64,000 bases of DNA from Streptomyces humi. GTDB lineage: Bacteria > Actinomycetota > Actinomycetes > Streptomycetales > Streptomycetaceae. Under the pieces are notes generated by a model. That model was not told where the DNA came from, did not search any database, and saw only the letters and a list, made by a program, of their open reading frames with translations. Below are positions 1 through 8,903 of this stretch, piece after piece; position 1 is the stretch's first letter; every line of letters starts with the position of its first letter. Location: NCBI RefSeq assembly GCF_001005085.2, contig NZ_LBMU02000001.1:1-64000 (forward strand), given 5' to 3'. Both the position numbers and the translations under genes were made by a program.

Positions 1-66
1 CCGACCAAGCCCCCCCGACCAAGACCCCCCGGCCAGGAACCCAGCCAGGAACCGGCCGGACCATGG

Positions 67-969
67 TCAGCCCAGCTGGGCCGGGGCCTCCATGGCGATC
101 CGCTCGAAGACCTTCTCCTCGGCGGCGAACATCGAGTCGGGGATCGGCCAGTGGATCACCAGCTCGGTGAAGCCCAGCTCCTGGTGGCGGCCGGCGAAGT
201 CCACGAAGGCGTCCAGCGACTCCAGCGGACCGCCGCGGTCCGGGGTGAACCCGGTGAGCAGGACCCGGTTCAGCTCCGAGACGTCCCGTCCGGCAGCCGC
301 GCAGGCCTCGGTGAGCCGGCCGAGCTGTCCGCGCAGCGCCTCGTGGGACTGCTCGGGCGTGCCCGTCTCGTACAGCTTGGGGTCGCCGGTGGTCACCCAG
401 GCCTGGCCGTACCGCGCGGCGAGCCGCAGCCCGCGCGGGCCGGTGGCGGCCACCGCGAAGGGCAGCCGGGGACGCTGTACACAGCCCGGGATGTCGCGCG
501 CCTCGCCCGCCGAGTAGAACTGGCCCTCGTAGGTCACCGTGTCCTCGGTGAGCAGCCGGTCGAGCAGCGCCACGAACTCGGCGAACCGGTCGGCCCGCTC
601 ACGCGGGGTCCACGGCTCCTGGCCCAGTGCGGTGGCGTCGAAACCGGTGCCGCCCGCGCCGATGCCGAGCGTGATCCGGCCGCCGGAGATGTCGTCGAGG
701 GAGATCAGCTCCTTCGCCAGCGTCACCGGGTGCCGGAAGTTCGGGGAGGTGACGAGCGTGCCCAGCCGCAACCGCTCGGTGCGGGCCGCGGCGGCGGTCA
801 GCGTCGGTATCGCGCCGAACCACGGACCGTCCCGGAAGCTGCGCCAGGACAGGTGGTCGTAGGTGTACGCGGTGTGGAAGCCCAGTTCCTCGGCGCGCGT
901 CCAGGCGGCGGAGCCGCCCTCGTTCCAGCGGCGGTACGGGAGGATCACGGTGCTCAGACGCAGACTCAT
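67..969 (-). CDS. LLM-class flavin-dependent oxidoreductase
   Basis: A 300-residue luciferase-like monooxygenase (bacterial luciferase/F420 superfamily, TIM barrel). The features that show this are the N-terminal barrel strand, the segment LGTLVTSPNFRHPVTLAKE (residues ~70-90) followed by DDISGGRITLGIGAGG, the usual flavin/F420-side region, and VAATGPRGLRLAARYGQAW near residue 175. Such proteins use FMNH2 or F420H2; the cofactor and substrate cannot be told from sequence. ATG start at 969. It is monocistronic, with no close neighbour on its strand. The family call is firm and the substrate unknown. Confidence 0.9.
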   Translation of the reverse strand: MSLRLSTVILPYRRWNEGGSAAWTRAEELGFHTAYTYDHLSWRSFRDGPWFGAIPTLTAAAARTERLRLGTLVTSPNFRHPVTLAKELISLDDISGGRITLGIGAGGTGFDATALGQEPWTPRERADRFAEFVALLDRLLTEDTVTYEGQFYSAGEARDIPGCVQRPRLPFAVAATGPRGLRLAARYGQAWVTTGDPKLYETGTPEQSHEALRGQLGRLTEACAAAGRDVSELNRVLLTGFTPDRGGPLESLDAFVDFAGRHQELGFTELVIHWPIPDSMFAAEEKVFERIAMEAPAQLG

Positions 970-1032
970 GGGTCCGAGACTAAGGGGACGCGTCGGCGGG
1001 GGACGAAACGGTCACCGGCGGCGCGGGAGCGG

Positions 1033-1509
1033 TCACCGTACGCGGCTGCTCAGCCAGGGGGTGAGCAGGTGCGCGGCGAGGTGCTCCCGGTAGGTGCGGT
1101 CCCCGGGCAGTGGCACCACGAGGGAGGCCGAGGGCGGGAAGCGGCGGGCCCGGACGTGGCTCAGGCCGCCGAAGACGGAGTGCAGGAAGCCGGGGACGTC
1201 GTCGCGCGGGACGTCGTGGAACGCGACCCCCTCGACCGTGATCAGCGCGTCGGCCTCCGGGAAGAGCCGCACGCTCACCCGGGGCACCCCGCTGAAGTCG
1301 GCGTACGCCTCGTGCGGCAGCGAACCGTCCGGGTCCGTGGTGACGCCGAAGCCCGCCGCGCCGCGCCGGGAGGTCCGGTCGGCGCCGATGTCGTGTGTGA
1401 CCTCGAGCTCCCGCCCGTACTGGGCCGCGATGGTGTGGAGAGCGCCGACGGCCGCCTCGGTCGTCGGCAGGTGTTCCCGGTAGTGCCCCGAATGGTCCAT
1501 ACCACTCAT
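1033..1509 (-). CDS. Conserved hypothetical protein downstream of KptA
   Basis: A 158-residue soluble protein that I do not recognise. It is acidic, has no signal peptide or membrane segment, and ends in a basic SSRVR tail. It starts 10 bp after the kptA-like stop on the same strand and probably shares its transcript. Start choice is between ATG at 1509 and ATG at 1500 (MDHSGHYREH); neither has a clear Shine-Dalgarno sequence, so translational coupling is plausible. A role in RNA or NAD metabolism would be only guilt by association. Confidence 0.7.
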   Translation of the reverse strand: MSGMDHSGHYREHLPTTEAAVGALHTIAAQYGRELEVTHDIGADRTSRRGAAGFGVTTDPDGSLPHEAYADFSGVPRVSVRLFPEADALITVEGVAFHDVPRDDVPGFLHSVFGGLSHVRARRFPPSASLVVPLPGDRTYREHLAAHLLTPWLSSRVR

Positions 1510-1519
1510 GATGCCGGGC

Positions 1520-2095
1520 TCAGTGCGCTTCGGGGAAGCGCAGGTAGGCGGGCGGTACGGTCCGCGTCAGCCATACCCCGTTCGCGCTGAGGTGGAAGAC
1601 GTGGCCGTCCCGGTGCATCGCGCCCGCGTCGACCGACAGCACGACGGGTCGCCCGCGCCGGGCGCCCACCCGGGTCGCCGTCTCGCGGTCGGCCGACAGG
1701 TGCACGTCGTGCCGGTTCATGGGCTTCAGGCCGGCCGTCCGGATCGCGTCCAGGTTCCGTGCGACGGTGCCGTGGTAGAGGTACGGCGGCGGGGTCGCCG
1801 GCGGCAGTCCCAGGTCCACGTCGACGCTGTGGCCCTGGCTGGCGCGGATCCGCGTGCCGTCGATCGCGAAGCGCTGCTTGTCGTTGGCGGCGACGACGTG
1901 GTCCAGTTCCTCGCGGCTGACCGGGAACCCGTGGGCCGCCGTGGCCGCGAGCAGGGCGTCGATCTCCACCCAGCCGGCCTCGTCCAGCGTCAGTCCGATG
2001 CGTTCGGGCTGGTGGCGCAGGTGCTTGGAGAGGTATTTCGACACCTTCACGGTGCGCCGATCCTCGTTCTGTCTGACGGTCTTCTTGTCGTTCAT
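1520..2095 (-). CDS. kptA: RNA 2'-phosphotransferase, Tpt1/KptA family
   Basis: A 191-residue KptA/Tpt1 enzyme, which transfers an internal RNA 2'-phosphate to NAD, giving ADP-ribose 1''-2''-cyclic phosphate and nicotinamide. The N-terminal winged-helix part carries SKYLSKHLRHQPERIGL and the C-terminal ADP-ribosyltransferase-like part carries YHGT and HVHLSAD-like elements (NRHDVHLS), then an Arg-rich GARRGRPVVLSVD. Start set at MNDKKTV because the conserved domain begins just after; an upstream in-frame start at 2164 would add an unconserved leader. The bacterial substrate of this family is not settled. It leads a two-gene unit with the 1033-1509 gene. Confidence 0.92.
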   Translation of the reverse strand: MNDKKTVRQNEDRRTVKVSKYLSKHLRHQPERIGLTLDEAGWVEIDALLAATAAHGFPVSREELDHVVAANDKQRFAIDGTRIRASQGHSVDVDLGLPPATPPPYLYHGTVARNLDAIRTAGLKPMNRHDVHLSADRETATRVGARRGRPVVLSVDAGAMHRDGHVFHLSANGVWLTRTVPPAYLRFPEAH

Positions 2096-2170
2096 GCCAC
2101 CAGCGTGCCGGGAGAGACGCGGATCACGCAGATATTTTTCGTCGCAGGTTTGATCCACAACCAAGTAGGG

Positions 2171-2204
2171 TTATCCACAGGGGAATTGGCGGCACTGTGG
2201 ACAA
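2171..2204. promoter_or_regulatory. Pair of DnaA-box-like sequences upstream of kptA
   Basis: TTATCCACA at 2171-2179 and TGTGGACAA (reverse complement TTGTCCACA, the preferred Streptomyces DnaA box) at 2196-2204 face each other in the gap between kptA and the MerR gene. Both are exact matches to known box variants. A pair alone may be chance, but see the larger cluster at 11883-12195. Confidence 0.45.
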
Positions 2205-2216
2205 CGGCCGGGCGTT

Positions 2217-3173
2217 TCAAGACGATTCGTCAAGATCGTTAACAGGCCTGTGATGTGCGGTGAGGGCATCCAAGTGCCGTGCGCGCACCTCTCGTTCGGC
2301 GGCGAGGGCGATGAACTCCGGAGTGTGTTCGGGACCAACGAGGCCACGTACGGCCTGAACCGTCTCGGCGGGCAGCGCCACGGAACGCGTCTCGTCAGGC
2401 GCGGTCGACCGCACCTCCGCGCCGAGCTGCCTGCGTACCTCGCGGGGAGCGAACAGGCGCATGGCGCGCGCGAGTTCGGCGTCCACGGTCTGCCGGGCCA
2501 GCGGCCGCAGGCGCCGGACCAGGTCGGCCGCCTCGGCCGCTTTCGCATCGGTGCGCAGGTCCGGGTCGTCGAGGTAGCGGGCGAAGACGTGTTCGGTGGT
2601 GAACTCCAGGAACCGGGCGGCTATGTGCTCGACCTGGACCCTCAACTCCCGCAGGTGGTCGGCGATCACGGACAGCGGTACCCCCGCTCTGTGCAACTCC
2701 GCGGCGACCGCCAGCTCTTGGGGGCTCGGAACGAGGAAGGCGTCCGGGTCGTCGGCCACCGGCTCCAGGACGCCGAGGGCCACGGCCTCCGCCACGGCCG
2801 CGTCGTCGGAGGTGCCGCCGAAGCGGGCGGCCAGCTCGGCGCGGGACAGCCGGTCCGGTTCCTCGTCGGTCCAGGGGCCCTCCGCCTCGGTGACGAGACC
2901 GAGCACACCGGCCAGGCCGCGGCCGGTGTCCCAGGCGTCGAGGAGTTCCCTGATGGAGGCGAGGGTGTAGCCGCGGGCGAGGAGGTCGGCGATCTGGTGG
3001 AGCCGGGCCAGATGGGCGTCGGAGTACAGGTTGGCGCGGCCCCGCCGTTCCGGGCGGGGGAGGAGCCCCTTGTCCTGGTACGCGCGGACGGTGCGCACGG
3101 AGGTCCGCGAGAGGCGCGCCAGGTCCTCGATGCGGTAGGCGACCTGGGACGGGGGGCCGGTGAGGTCGGTCAT
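2217..3173 (-). CDS. MerR-family transcriptional regulator
   Basis: A 318-residue regulator with an N-terminal MerR winged helix (residues ~10-80: YRIEDLARLSRTSVRTVRAYQ, then KGLLPRPERRG and RANLYSDAHLARL). The C-terminal ~230 residues are mostly helical and match no effector domain I can name; there is no Cys cluster, so metal sensing is unlikely. The ATG at 3173 has GAGGAG 8 nt upstream, overlapping the end of the hydrolase-SDR gene (10-bp gap), so it is the last gene of that operon and probably autoregulates it. Confidence 0.9.
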   Translation of the reverse strand: MTDLTGPPSQVAYRIEDLARLSRTSVRTVRAYQDKGLLPRPERRGRANLYSDAHLARLHQIADLLARGYTLASIRELLDAWDTGRGLAGVLGLVTEAEGPWTDEEPDRLSRAELAARFGGTSDDAAVAEAVALGVLEPVADDPDAFLVPSPQELAVAAELHRAGVPLSVIADHLRELRVQVEHIAARFLEFTTEHVFARYLDDPDLRTDAKAAEAADLVRRLRPLARQTVDAELARAMRLFAPREVRRQLGAEVRSTAPDETRSVALPAETVQAVRGLVGPEHTPEFIALAAEREVRARHLDALTAHHRPVNDLDESS

Positions 3174-3183
3174 ACAGGGCTCC

Positions 3184-4944
3184 TCACACCTTCGGCTCCA
3201 CCTTCGCGAGCCGCCGCGACATCCCGGGCACCAGGCGCGAGAGCGCCCGCATCCCCCGCGCCTCCGGCGTCACCGGCACCACCGCACGGTTCCGCTCCAC
3301 CGCGTCCAGGATCGCCGAAGCCACCTTCTCCGGTGGGTAGTTCCGCATCCCGTACAGCCGAGCGGACCGCTGCCGCCGACGCCGTTGCTCCTGCTCGTCG
3401 ACTCCGGTGAAGCGGGCGGTCGAGGTGATGTTGGTGTTGACGAAGCCGGGGCAGACCGCGCTCACGCCGATGCGCCGGTCCGCGAGTTCCGCGCGCAGGC
3501 ACTCCGACAGCATCAGGACCGCCGCCTTGGACGTGCTGTAGGCCGGGAGCGCGCGGGAGGGCTGGTACGCGGCCGCCGACGCGACGTTCACGATGTGCCC
3601 GCCCTGCCCGCGTTCGGCCATCCGGGCCCCGAAGAGCCGGCAACCGTGGATCACGCCCCACAGGTTCACGTCCAGGACCCGCCGCCAGTCCTCCGGTGTC
3701 GTCGTGAAGAAGGAGCCCGACAGGCCGATGCCCGCGTTGTTGACCAGCACGTCCACCACGCCGTACGCGCCGTGGACCTTCTCCGCGAGCTTCTCCATGG
3801 CCTGCTCGTCGGAGACGTCGGCGGTCTCGGCCCAGGCGTCCGCCGCGCCGGTCAGCCGGGCCAGCTCGGCGGTGCGGGCGGCGGCCTCCCCGTCCCGGTC
3901 CACGGCCACCACCCGCGCGCCCGCCTCCGCGAAGGCGAACGCGGTCGCCCGCCCGATGCCGCTGCCCGCCCCCGTGACCAGCACCAGCTGGCCGCCGAAA
4001 CGCTGCGCGTGACGGTCCGCGCGCGGAGGCTGGGCGTCCTGTCCGCTCTCGACCGCCAGCACGAACTCCTCGATCCAGGCGGACACCTGGTCCGGGCGGG
4101 TGCGCGGGATCCAGTGCTTGTCGGGCAGGGTGCGCAGGGTGAGCCGGGGGACCCAGTGCTCCAGATCGTCGTAGAGGCGCTCGGAGAGGAAGGCGTCGCC
4201 GAGGGGCGTGATGAGCTGCACGGGCGCGTGCGCGTACGCGTCCTCGCGCGGGCGGCGCAGCCGGGGCCGGACGTTGTCGCGGTACAGCCATGCCCCGTGC
4301 GCCGCGTCGGAGCGCAGGGAGGCGGTCGGGTAGTCGTCCGTGGGCAGCCCCTCGGCCCGGCGGAGGATCCCGGGCCAGCTCCTGCCGAGCGGGCCGCGCC
4401 AGGCCAGCTCGGGGACGACCGGGGTGTGCAGCAGGTACACGTACCAGGACTTGGCGCCCTGGCCCAGGAGCTGGCCCACCCGGCGGGGCGTCGGGCGTTT
4501 CACGCGCGCGTCGATCCAGTGCCCGAAGTGGTCCAGGGACGGCCCGGACATCGAGGTGAAGGAGGCGACACGGCCCTCGGTGCGGCCCACCGTGACGAAC
4601 TCCCAGGACTGCACCGAGCCCCAGTCGTGGCCGACCAGGTGCACCGGCCGGTCCGGGCTGACCGCGTCCACCACCGCCAGGAAGTCGTCGGTCAGCTTGG
4701 CGAGGGTGAAGCCGCCGCGCAGCGGTTTCGGGGCGGTGGAGCGGCCGTGGCCGCGGACGTCGTACAGCACCACGTGGAAGCGGCCGGCCAGCCGGGTCGC
4801 GACCTCGGACCACACCTCCTTGCTGTCCGGGTAGCCGTGCACGAGGACGACCGTCGGGGCCGACGGGTCTCCCAGCTCCAGCACGCACAGGTCGATGCCG
4901 CCCGTGTGCACCCGGCGCTCGCGCGCGCCCTCCAGTGCCGTCAC
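3184..4944 (-). CDS. Fused alpha/beta-hydrolase and short-chain dehydrogenase
   Basis: 586 residues, two enzymes in one chain. Residues ~1-290 are an alpha/beta hydrolase (VVLVHGYPDS oxyanion region, VGHDWGSV nucleophile-elbow position with Asp rather than Ser, catalytic His in DKHWIPR), resembling epoxide hydrolases/dehalogenases. Residues ~300-586 are an SDR (TGAGSGIG cofactor loop, NNAGIGLSG, catalytic YSTSK). GTG at 4944 is chosen because GGAGG lies 5 nt upstream and the start overlaps the preceding stop (GTGA). Similar hydrolase-SDR fusions are found in actinobacteria; substrates may be ethers, epoxides or lipid-like alcohols, but this is inference. Confidence 0.9.
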   Translation of the reverse strand: MTALEGARERRVHTGGIDLCVLELGDPSAPTVVLVHGYPDSKEVWSEVATRLAGRFHVVLYDVRGHGRSTAPKPLRGGFTLAKLTDDFLAVVDAVSPDRPVHLVGHDWGSVQSWEFVTVGRTEGRVASFTSMSGPSLDHFGHWIDARVKRPTPRRVGQLLGQGAKSWYVYLLHTPVVPELAWRGPLGRSWPGILRRAEGLPTDDYPTASLRSDAAHGAWLYRDNVRPRLRRPREDAYAHAPVQLITPLGDAFLSERLYDDLEHWVPRLTLRTLPDKHWIPRTRPDQVSAWIEEFVLAVESGQDAQPPRADRHAQRFGGQLVLVTGAGSGIGRATAFAFAEAGARVVAVDRDGEAAARTAELARLTGAADAWAETADVSDEQAMEKLAEKVHGAYGVVDVLVNNAGIGLSGSFFTTTPEDWRRVLDVNLWGVIHGCRLFGARMAERGQGGHIVNVASAAAYQPSRALPAYSTSKAAVLMLSECLRAELADRRIGVSAVCPGFVNTNITSTARFTGVDEQEQRRRRQRSARLYGMRNYPPEKVASAILDAVERNRAVVPVTPEARGMRALSRLVPGMSRRLAKVEPKV

Positions 4945-5096
4945 CTGTCCTCCGCCCAATGCCGCACTCCCCCACGCGGTGTCCACAAGCCCGTGAACGC
5001 CGTGTCCCGCACTCCCCGCCCGCGCAGCCACTCGCGCCGCACCCGCCGGAAACCCTCGGGCTCCATGGCGCGTTCATCCCTCAGTGCCGTCGTCAT
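4941..5096 (-). CDS. Small ORF coupled to the hydrolase-SDR gene
   Basis: A 51-residue basic ORF (MTTALRDERAMEP...) whose TGA overlaps the GTG of the next gene. No family is recognised. In-frame alternatives start at 5141 and 5066. The stop/start overlap and operon position support translation; the Arg-rich composition and lack of a strong ribosome site are against it. It may be a short leader coupling translation of the enzyme, or part of an eroded gene. Confidence 0.4.
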   Translation of the reverse strand: MTTALRDERAMEPEGFRRVRREWLRGRGVRDTAFTGLWTPRGGVRHWAEDR

Positions 5097-5134
5097 CCGC
5101 CCCGTCCTCGTCGACTGCGGTACGCGTCCGTAAC

Positions 5135-5155
5135 GTGACACTGGTGAATGTGACA
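5135..5155. promoter_or_regulatory. Direct repeats before the hydrolase-SDR-MerR operon
   Basis: GTGACA occurs at 5135-5140 and 5150-5155, 15 bp apart, about 40 bp before the first minus-strand start. Location in the only promoter-sized gap of the operon makes it a candidate regulator-binding site, though it is not the usual MerR inverted repeat. Confidence 0.3.
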
Positions 5156-5316
5156 GTTGTTAGAGGCAGCGTCAATAGGTCTGCCAAGGCCTGTGGATAA
5201 CTCTGCGTAGCTCTCAGGAAGGGGATCCCCTAGGGCCCCGTAATACTCGAGGGTGATGCGAAGACGGCTCTCGGGTCTGACGACCGGGCGTGGTCCAGGT
5301 CACTACCTTCGACGTT

Positions 5317-6288
5317 GTGACTGTGATCGCGACCGAAAGCCTGAGCAAGCGGTTCCCCCGGGTGACCGCGCTCGACCGGCTGTCCGTGGACATCGGACCC
5401 GGTGTGACCGGACTCGTCGGAGCCAACGGCGCCGGCAAGTCCACCCTGATCAAGATCCTGCTGGGTCTGTCCCCCGCGACCGAGGGCCGCGCCGAGGTGC
5501 TCGGCCTCGACGTCGCGACCAAGGGCGCGGCCATCCGCGAGCGGGTGGGCTACATGCCGGAGCACGACTGCCTGCCGCCCGACGTCTCGGCCACCGAGTT
5601 CGTCGTGCACATGGCCCGGATGTCCGGCCTGCCGCCCACCGCCGCCCGCGAGCGCACCGCGGACACCCTGCGCCACGTCGGCCTCTACGAGGAGCGGTAC
5701 CGCCCCATCGGCGGCTACTCGACCGGCATGAAGCAGCGCGTGAAGCTCGCCCAGGCCCTGGTGCACGACCCGCAGCTGGTCTTCCTGGACGAGCCGACCA
5801 ACGGCCTCGACCCGGTCGGCCGTGACGAGATGCTCGGCCTGATCCGCCGTATCCACACGGACTTCGGCATCTCGGTCCTGGTCACCTCGCACCTGCTCGG
5901 CGAACTGGAGCGCACCTGCGACCACGTGGTCGTCGTCGACGGCGGCAAGCTGCTGCGCTCCAGCTCCACCACGGACTTCACCCAGACCACGACCACCCTC
6001 GCCATCGAGGTCACCGACAGCGACGAACACCCGGACGGCACCCGCGCGGTCCGCGAGGCGCTCACCGCGCGCGGGGTGGCGACCGACAACGAGGGCGCCG
6101 GTCTGCCCGGCGCCGGCCACATCCTGCTGCTCACCGCCCAGGGCGAGGAGACGTACGACCTGGTCCGGGACGTCGTCGCCGACCTCGGCCTGGGCCTGGT
6201 GCGCATGGAGCAGCGCCGGCACCACATCTCCGAAGTGTTCACCAGCAGCGACGAGCAGCGGAAGGAGGCGGCCGTCCATGGCGGTTGA
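5317..6288 (+). CDS. ABC transporter ATP-binding protein (ABC-2 exporter)
   Basis: A 323-residue ATPase with Walker A GANGAGKST, Q-loop region GYMPEHDCLPPD, signature YSTGMKQRVKLAQA, Walker B LVFLDEPTNGLD and H-loop TSHL. The C-terminal ~90 residues follow the usual extension of exporter ATPases. GTG at 5317 sits exactly 7 nt after TACCTT, a TANNNT -10 element, suggesting a leaderless message; GTG at 5323 is the alternative. First gene of a four-gene operon whose ATPases and permeases alternate. Substrate unknown. Confidence 0.92.
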   Translation: MTVIATESLSKRFPRVTALDRLSVDIGPGVTGLVGANGAGKSTLIKILLGLSPATEGRAEVLGLDVATKGAAIRERVGYMPEHDCLPPDVSATEFVVHMARMSGLPPTAARERTADTLRHVGLYEERYRPIGGYSTGMKQRVKLAQALVHDPQLVFLDEPTNGLDPVGRDEMLGLIRRIHTDFGISVLVTSHLLGELERTCDHVVVVDGGKLLRSSSTTDFTQTTTTLAIEVTDSDEHPDGTRAVREALTARGVATDNEGAGLPGAGHILLLTAQGEETYDLVRDVVADLGLGLVRMEQRRHHISEVFTSSDEQRKEAAVHGG

Positions 6289-7186
6289 GCAGCCCCTGGC
6301 CACCCCCGCGGGGGACCAGTCCCGCATCCACGACATCGGCTACCGCGGCTACGACGGCCCGCGCCTCGGCCGCGGCTACGCCCGGCTCTCCCTGTACTCG
6401 CAGACCCTGCGCGGCTCCTACGGCCTCGGCCGCTCGGTGAAGTCCAAGGTGCTGCCGATGCTCCTGTTCGCGGTGATGTGCGTGCCGGCGGCCATCATGG
6501 TCGCCGTCGCCGTCGCCACCAAGGCGCACGACCTGCCGGTGTCCTACACCCGGTACGCGATCATCATGCAGGCCGTCATCAGCCTGTACGTCGCCTCGCA
6601 GGCACCGCAGGCCGTCTCCCGCGACCTGCGCTTCAAGACCATCCCGCTGTACTTCTCGCGGCCCATCGAGACCGCCGACTACGTCCGGGCCAAGTTCGCG
6701 GCCCTGGCCTCCGCCATGTTCATCCTCACCGGGGCCCCGCTGCTCGTGCTGTACCTGGGCGCACTGCTCAGCAAGATGGACTTCGCCCACCAGAGCAAGG
6801 GGTTCGGCCAGGGACTGGTCTCGGTGGCCCTGCTGTCCCTGCTGTTCGCCGGCATCGGCCTGGTCATCGCGTCGGTCACGCCGCGCCGCGGCTTCGGCAT
6901 CGCCGCCGTGATCGCCGTACTGACCATCTCCTACGGCGCTGTCTCCACCCTCCAGGCCATCGCCGACGCCCAGGGCAGCTCCGGCGCCGTCCCGTGGATC
7001 GGCCTGTTCTCGCCGGTCACCCTGATCGGCGGCCTGAGCAGCGGACTGCTCGGCGGCACCAACACCTTCCCGGGCAGCGACGGACCCACGCACGGCCAGG
7101 GCGCGGTGTACCTGCTCGTCATCCTCGGTCTCGTCGCCGCGACCTACGGCCTGCTGCTGCGCCGCTACAAGAAGGTGGGACTGTGA
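6278..7186 (+). CDS. ABC-2 type permease
   Basis: A 302-residue membrane protein with about six hydrophobic segments (starting near residues 65, 105, 145, 190, 220 and 275). It opens with a cytoplasmic IHDIGYRGYDGPRLGRGYA motif typical of this actinobacterial permease family. ATG at 6278 overlaps the ATPase gene by 11 bp and its stop overlaps the next gene (GTGA), so it is translated with both ATPases. Confidence 0.9.
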   Translation: MAVEQPLATPAGDQSRIHDIGYRGYDGPRLGRGYARLSLYSQTLRGSYGLGRSVKSKVLPMLLFAVMCVPAAIMVAVAVATKAHDLPVSYTRYAIIMQAVISLYVASQAPQAVSRDLRFKTIPLYFSRPIETADYVRAKFAALASAMFILTGAPLLVLYLGALLSKMDFAHQSKGFGQGLVSVALLSLLFAGIGLVIASVTPRRGFGIAAVIAVLTISYGAVSTLQAIADAQGSSGAVPWIGLFSPVTLIGGLSSGLLGGTNTFPGSDGPTHGQGAVYLLVILGLVAATYGLLLRRYKKVGL

Positions 7187-8094
7187 CCACGCTCTCCATC
7201 GACCACGTCTCCCGCTGGTTCGGCAACGTGGTGGCCGTCAACGACATCACCATGACCATCGGCCCCGGCGTCACCGGCCTCCTCGGCCCCAACGGCGCCG
7301 GGAAGTCCACCCTCATCAACATGATGGGCGGCTTCCTCGCCCCCTCCACCGGCACGGTCACCCTCGACGGCCAACAGGTCTGGCGCAACGAAGCGATCTA
7401 CAAGCACATCGGCATCGTCCCCGAGCGCGAGGCGATGTACGACTTCCTCACCGGCCGCGAGTTCGTCGTCGCCAACGCCGAGTTGCACGGACTGGGCGCC
7501 AAGGCAGCCCAGAGGGCGCTCGCGACCGTCGAGATGGAGTACGCCCAGGACCGCAAGATCCAGACGTACTCCAAGGGCATGCGTCAGCGCGTGAAGATGG
7601 CGTCCGCCCTGGTCCACGACCCGTCCCTGCTCCTGCTCGACGAACCCTTCAACGGCATGGACCCACGTCAGCGCATGCAGCTGATGGACCTGCTGCGCAG
7701 GATGGGCGACGAGGGCCGCACGGTCCTGTTCTCCTCGCACATCCTCGAAGAGGTCGAGCAACTGGCCTGGCACATCGAGGTCGTGGTCGCCGGACGGCAC
7801 GCGGCCAGCGGCGACTTCCGCAAGATCCGCCGTCTGATGACCGACCGCCCGCACCGCTACCTGGTCCGCTCAAGCGACGACCGGGCGCTCGCGGCGGCGC
7901 TCATCGCCGACCCCTCCACCTCGGGCATCGAAGTGGACGTGACCGAGGGCGCGTTGCGCATCCAGGCCGTCGACTTCGGCCGCTTCACCGCCCTGCTGCC
8001 CAAGGTCGCCCGCGACCACGGCATCCGGCTGCTCACGGTCTCGCCGTCCGACGAGTCCCTCGAATCCGTGTTCTCGTACCTGGTCGCGGCGTAG
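7183..8094 (+). CDS. Second ABC transporter ATP-binding protein
   Basis: 303 residues: Walker A GPNGAGKST, signature YSKGMRQRVKMA, Walker B LLLLDEPFNGMD, H-loop SSHI. GTG at 7183 overlaps the permease stop, and the ORF extended upstream of this is only a shadow of the permease gene. It probably pairs with one of the two permeases as a heteromeric exporter. The end is followed by AGGAGG that serves the next gene. Confidence 0.92.
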   Translation: MTTLSIDHVSRWFGNVVAVNDITMTIGPGVTGLLGPNGAGKSTLINMMGGFLAPSTGTVTLDGQQVWRNEAIYKHIGIVPEREAMYDFLTGREFVVANAELHGLGAKAAQRALATVEMEYAQDRKIQTYSKGMRQRVKMASALVHDPSLLLLDEPFNGMDPRQRMQLMDLLRRMGDEGRTVLFSSHILEEVEQLAWHIEVVVAGRHAASGDFRKIRRLMTDRPHRYLVRSSDDRALAAALIADPSTSGIEVDVTEGALRIQAVDFGRFTALLPKVARDHGIRLLTVSPSDESLESVFSYLVAA

Positions 8095-8104
8095 GAGGCC
8101 GAAG

Positions 8105-8824
8105 ATGTACGACCCCACAGTCGCCCGGCTCACCTACCGGGCCCTGCTCGGCCGTCGCCGGGCCCTCATCCTGGGGGCGCTGCCCCTGCTGCTGATCGTG
8201 ATCTCCGTGGTCGTCCGCGCCCTCGCCGGAGCCGACGACCAGACGGCCGCCGACCTGCTCGGCGGGCTCGCCCTCGCCACCATGGTGCCGCTCATCGGCG
8301 TCATCGCCGGCACCGGAGCGATCGGTCCCGAGATCGACGACGGCTCGGTGGTGTACCTGCTGTCCAAGCCGATCAAACGGCCGACGATCATCTTCACCAA
8401 GCTGATCGTGGCGATCGCCGTGACCATGGTGTTCTCCGCCCTGCCGACCCTGATCGCGGGCTTCGTCCTGAACGGCAACGGCCAGCAGATCGCCGTCGCC
8501 TACACGGTGGCCGCGCTCGTCGCGTCGATCACCTATGCGGCGCTCTTCCTGCTGCTCGGCACGGTGTCCCGGCACGCGGTGGTCTTCGGGCTGGTCTACG
8601 CCCTGGTCTGGGAGGCGCTGTTCGGCTCCCTGGTCCCCGGTGCGCGGACGCTGAGCGTCCAGCAGTGGTCGCTGGCGGTCGCCCACAAGGTGACAGGCGG
8701 CGACCTGGTCACGTCGGACGTCTCCCTGACGACGGCCACGGTGCTGCTGGTCGTGGTGACCGTCCTGGCGACCTGGTACGCCGGACAGAAGCTGCGCTCG
8801 CTGACGCTGGCGGGCGAGGAGTAG
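8105..8824 (+). CDS. ABC-2 type permease (second)
   Basis: A 239-residue, six-segment membrane protein beginning MYDPTVARLTYRALLGRRRA, with hydrophobic runs near residues 18-38, 55-72, 95-120, 125-148, 155-175 and 205-225. AGGAGG lies 7 nt before the ATG, 10 bp after the ATPase stop. Closes the exporter operon. Confidence 0.9.
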   Translation: MYDPTVARLTYRALLGRRRALILGALPLLLIVISVVVRALAGADDQTAADLLGGLALATMVPLIGVIAGTGAIGPEIDDGSVVYLLSKPIKRPTIIFTKLIVAIAVTMVFSALPTLIAGFVLNGNGQQIAVAYTVAALVASITYAALFLLLGTVSRHAVVFGLVYALVWEALFGSLVPGARTLSVQQWSLAVAHKVTGGDLVTSDVSLTTATVLLVVVTVLATWYAGQKLRSLTLAGEE

Positions 8825-8903
8825 ACGGCCGGCTTATTGACGGGGACTTCACCCGTGCCCGGGCAGACTGGGCGAAGGGGACGTTCTGTGGAGAGGAACG
8901 GGG

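Noticed and set aside
1..66. Degenerate CGACCAAGCCCCCC-type repeats at the window edge
   Set aside because: Only about four poor copies are visible and the array, if any, continues outside the window.
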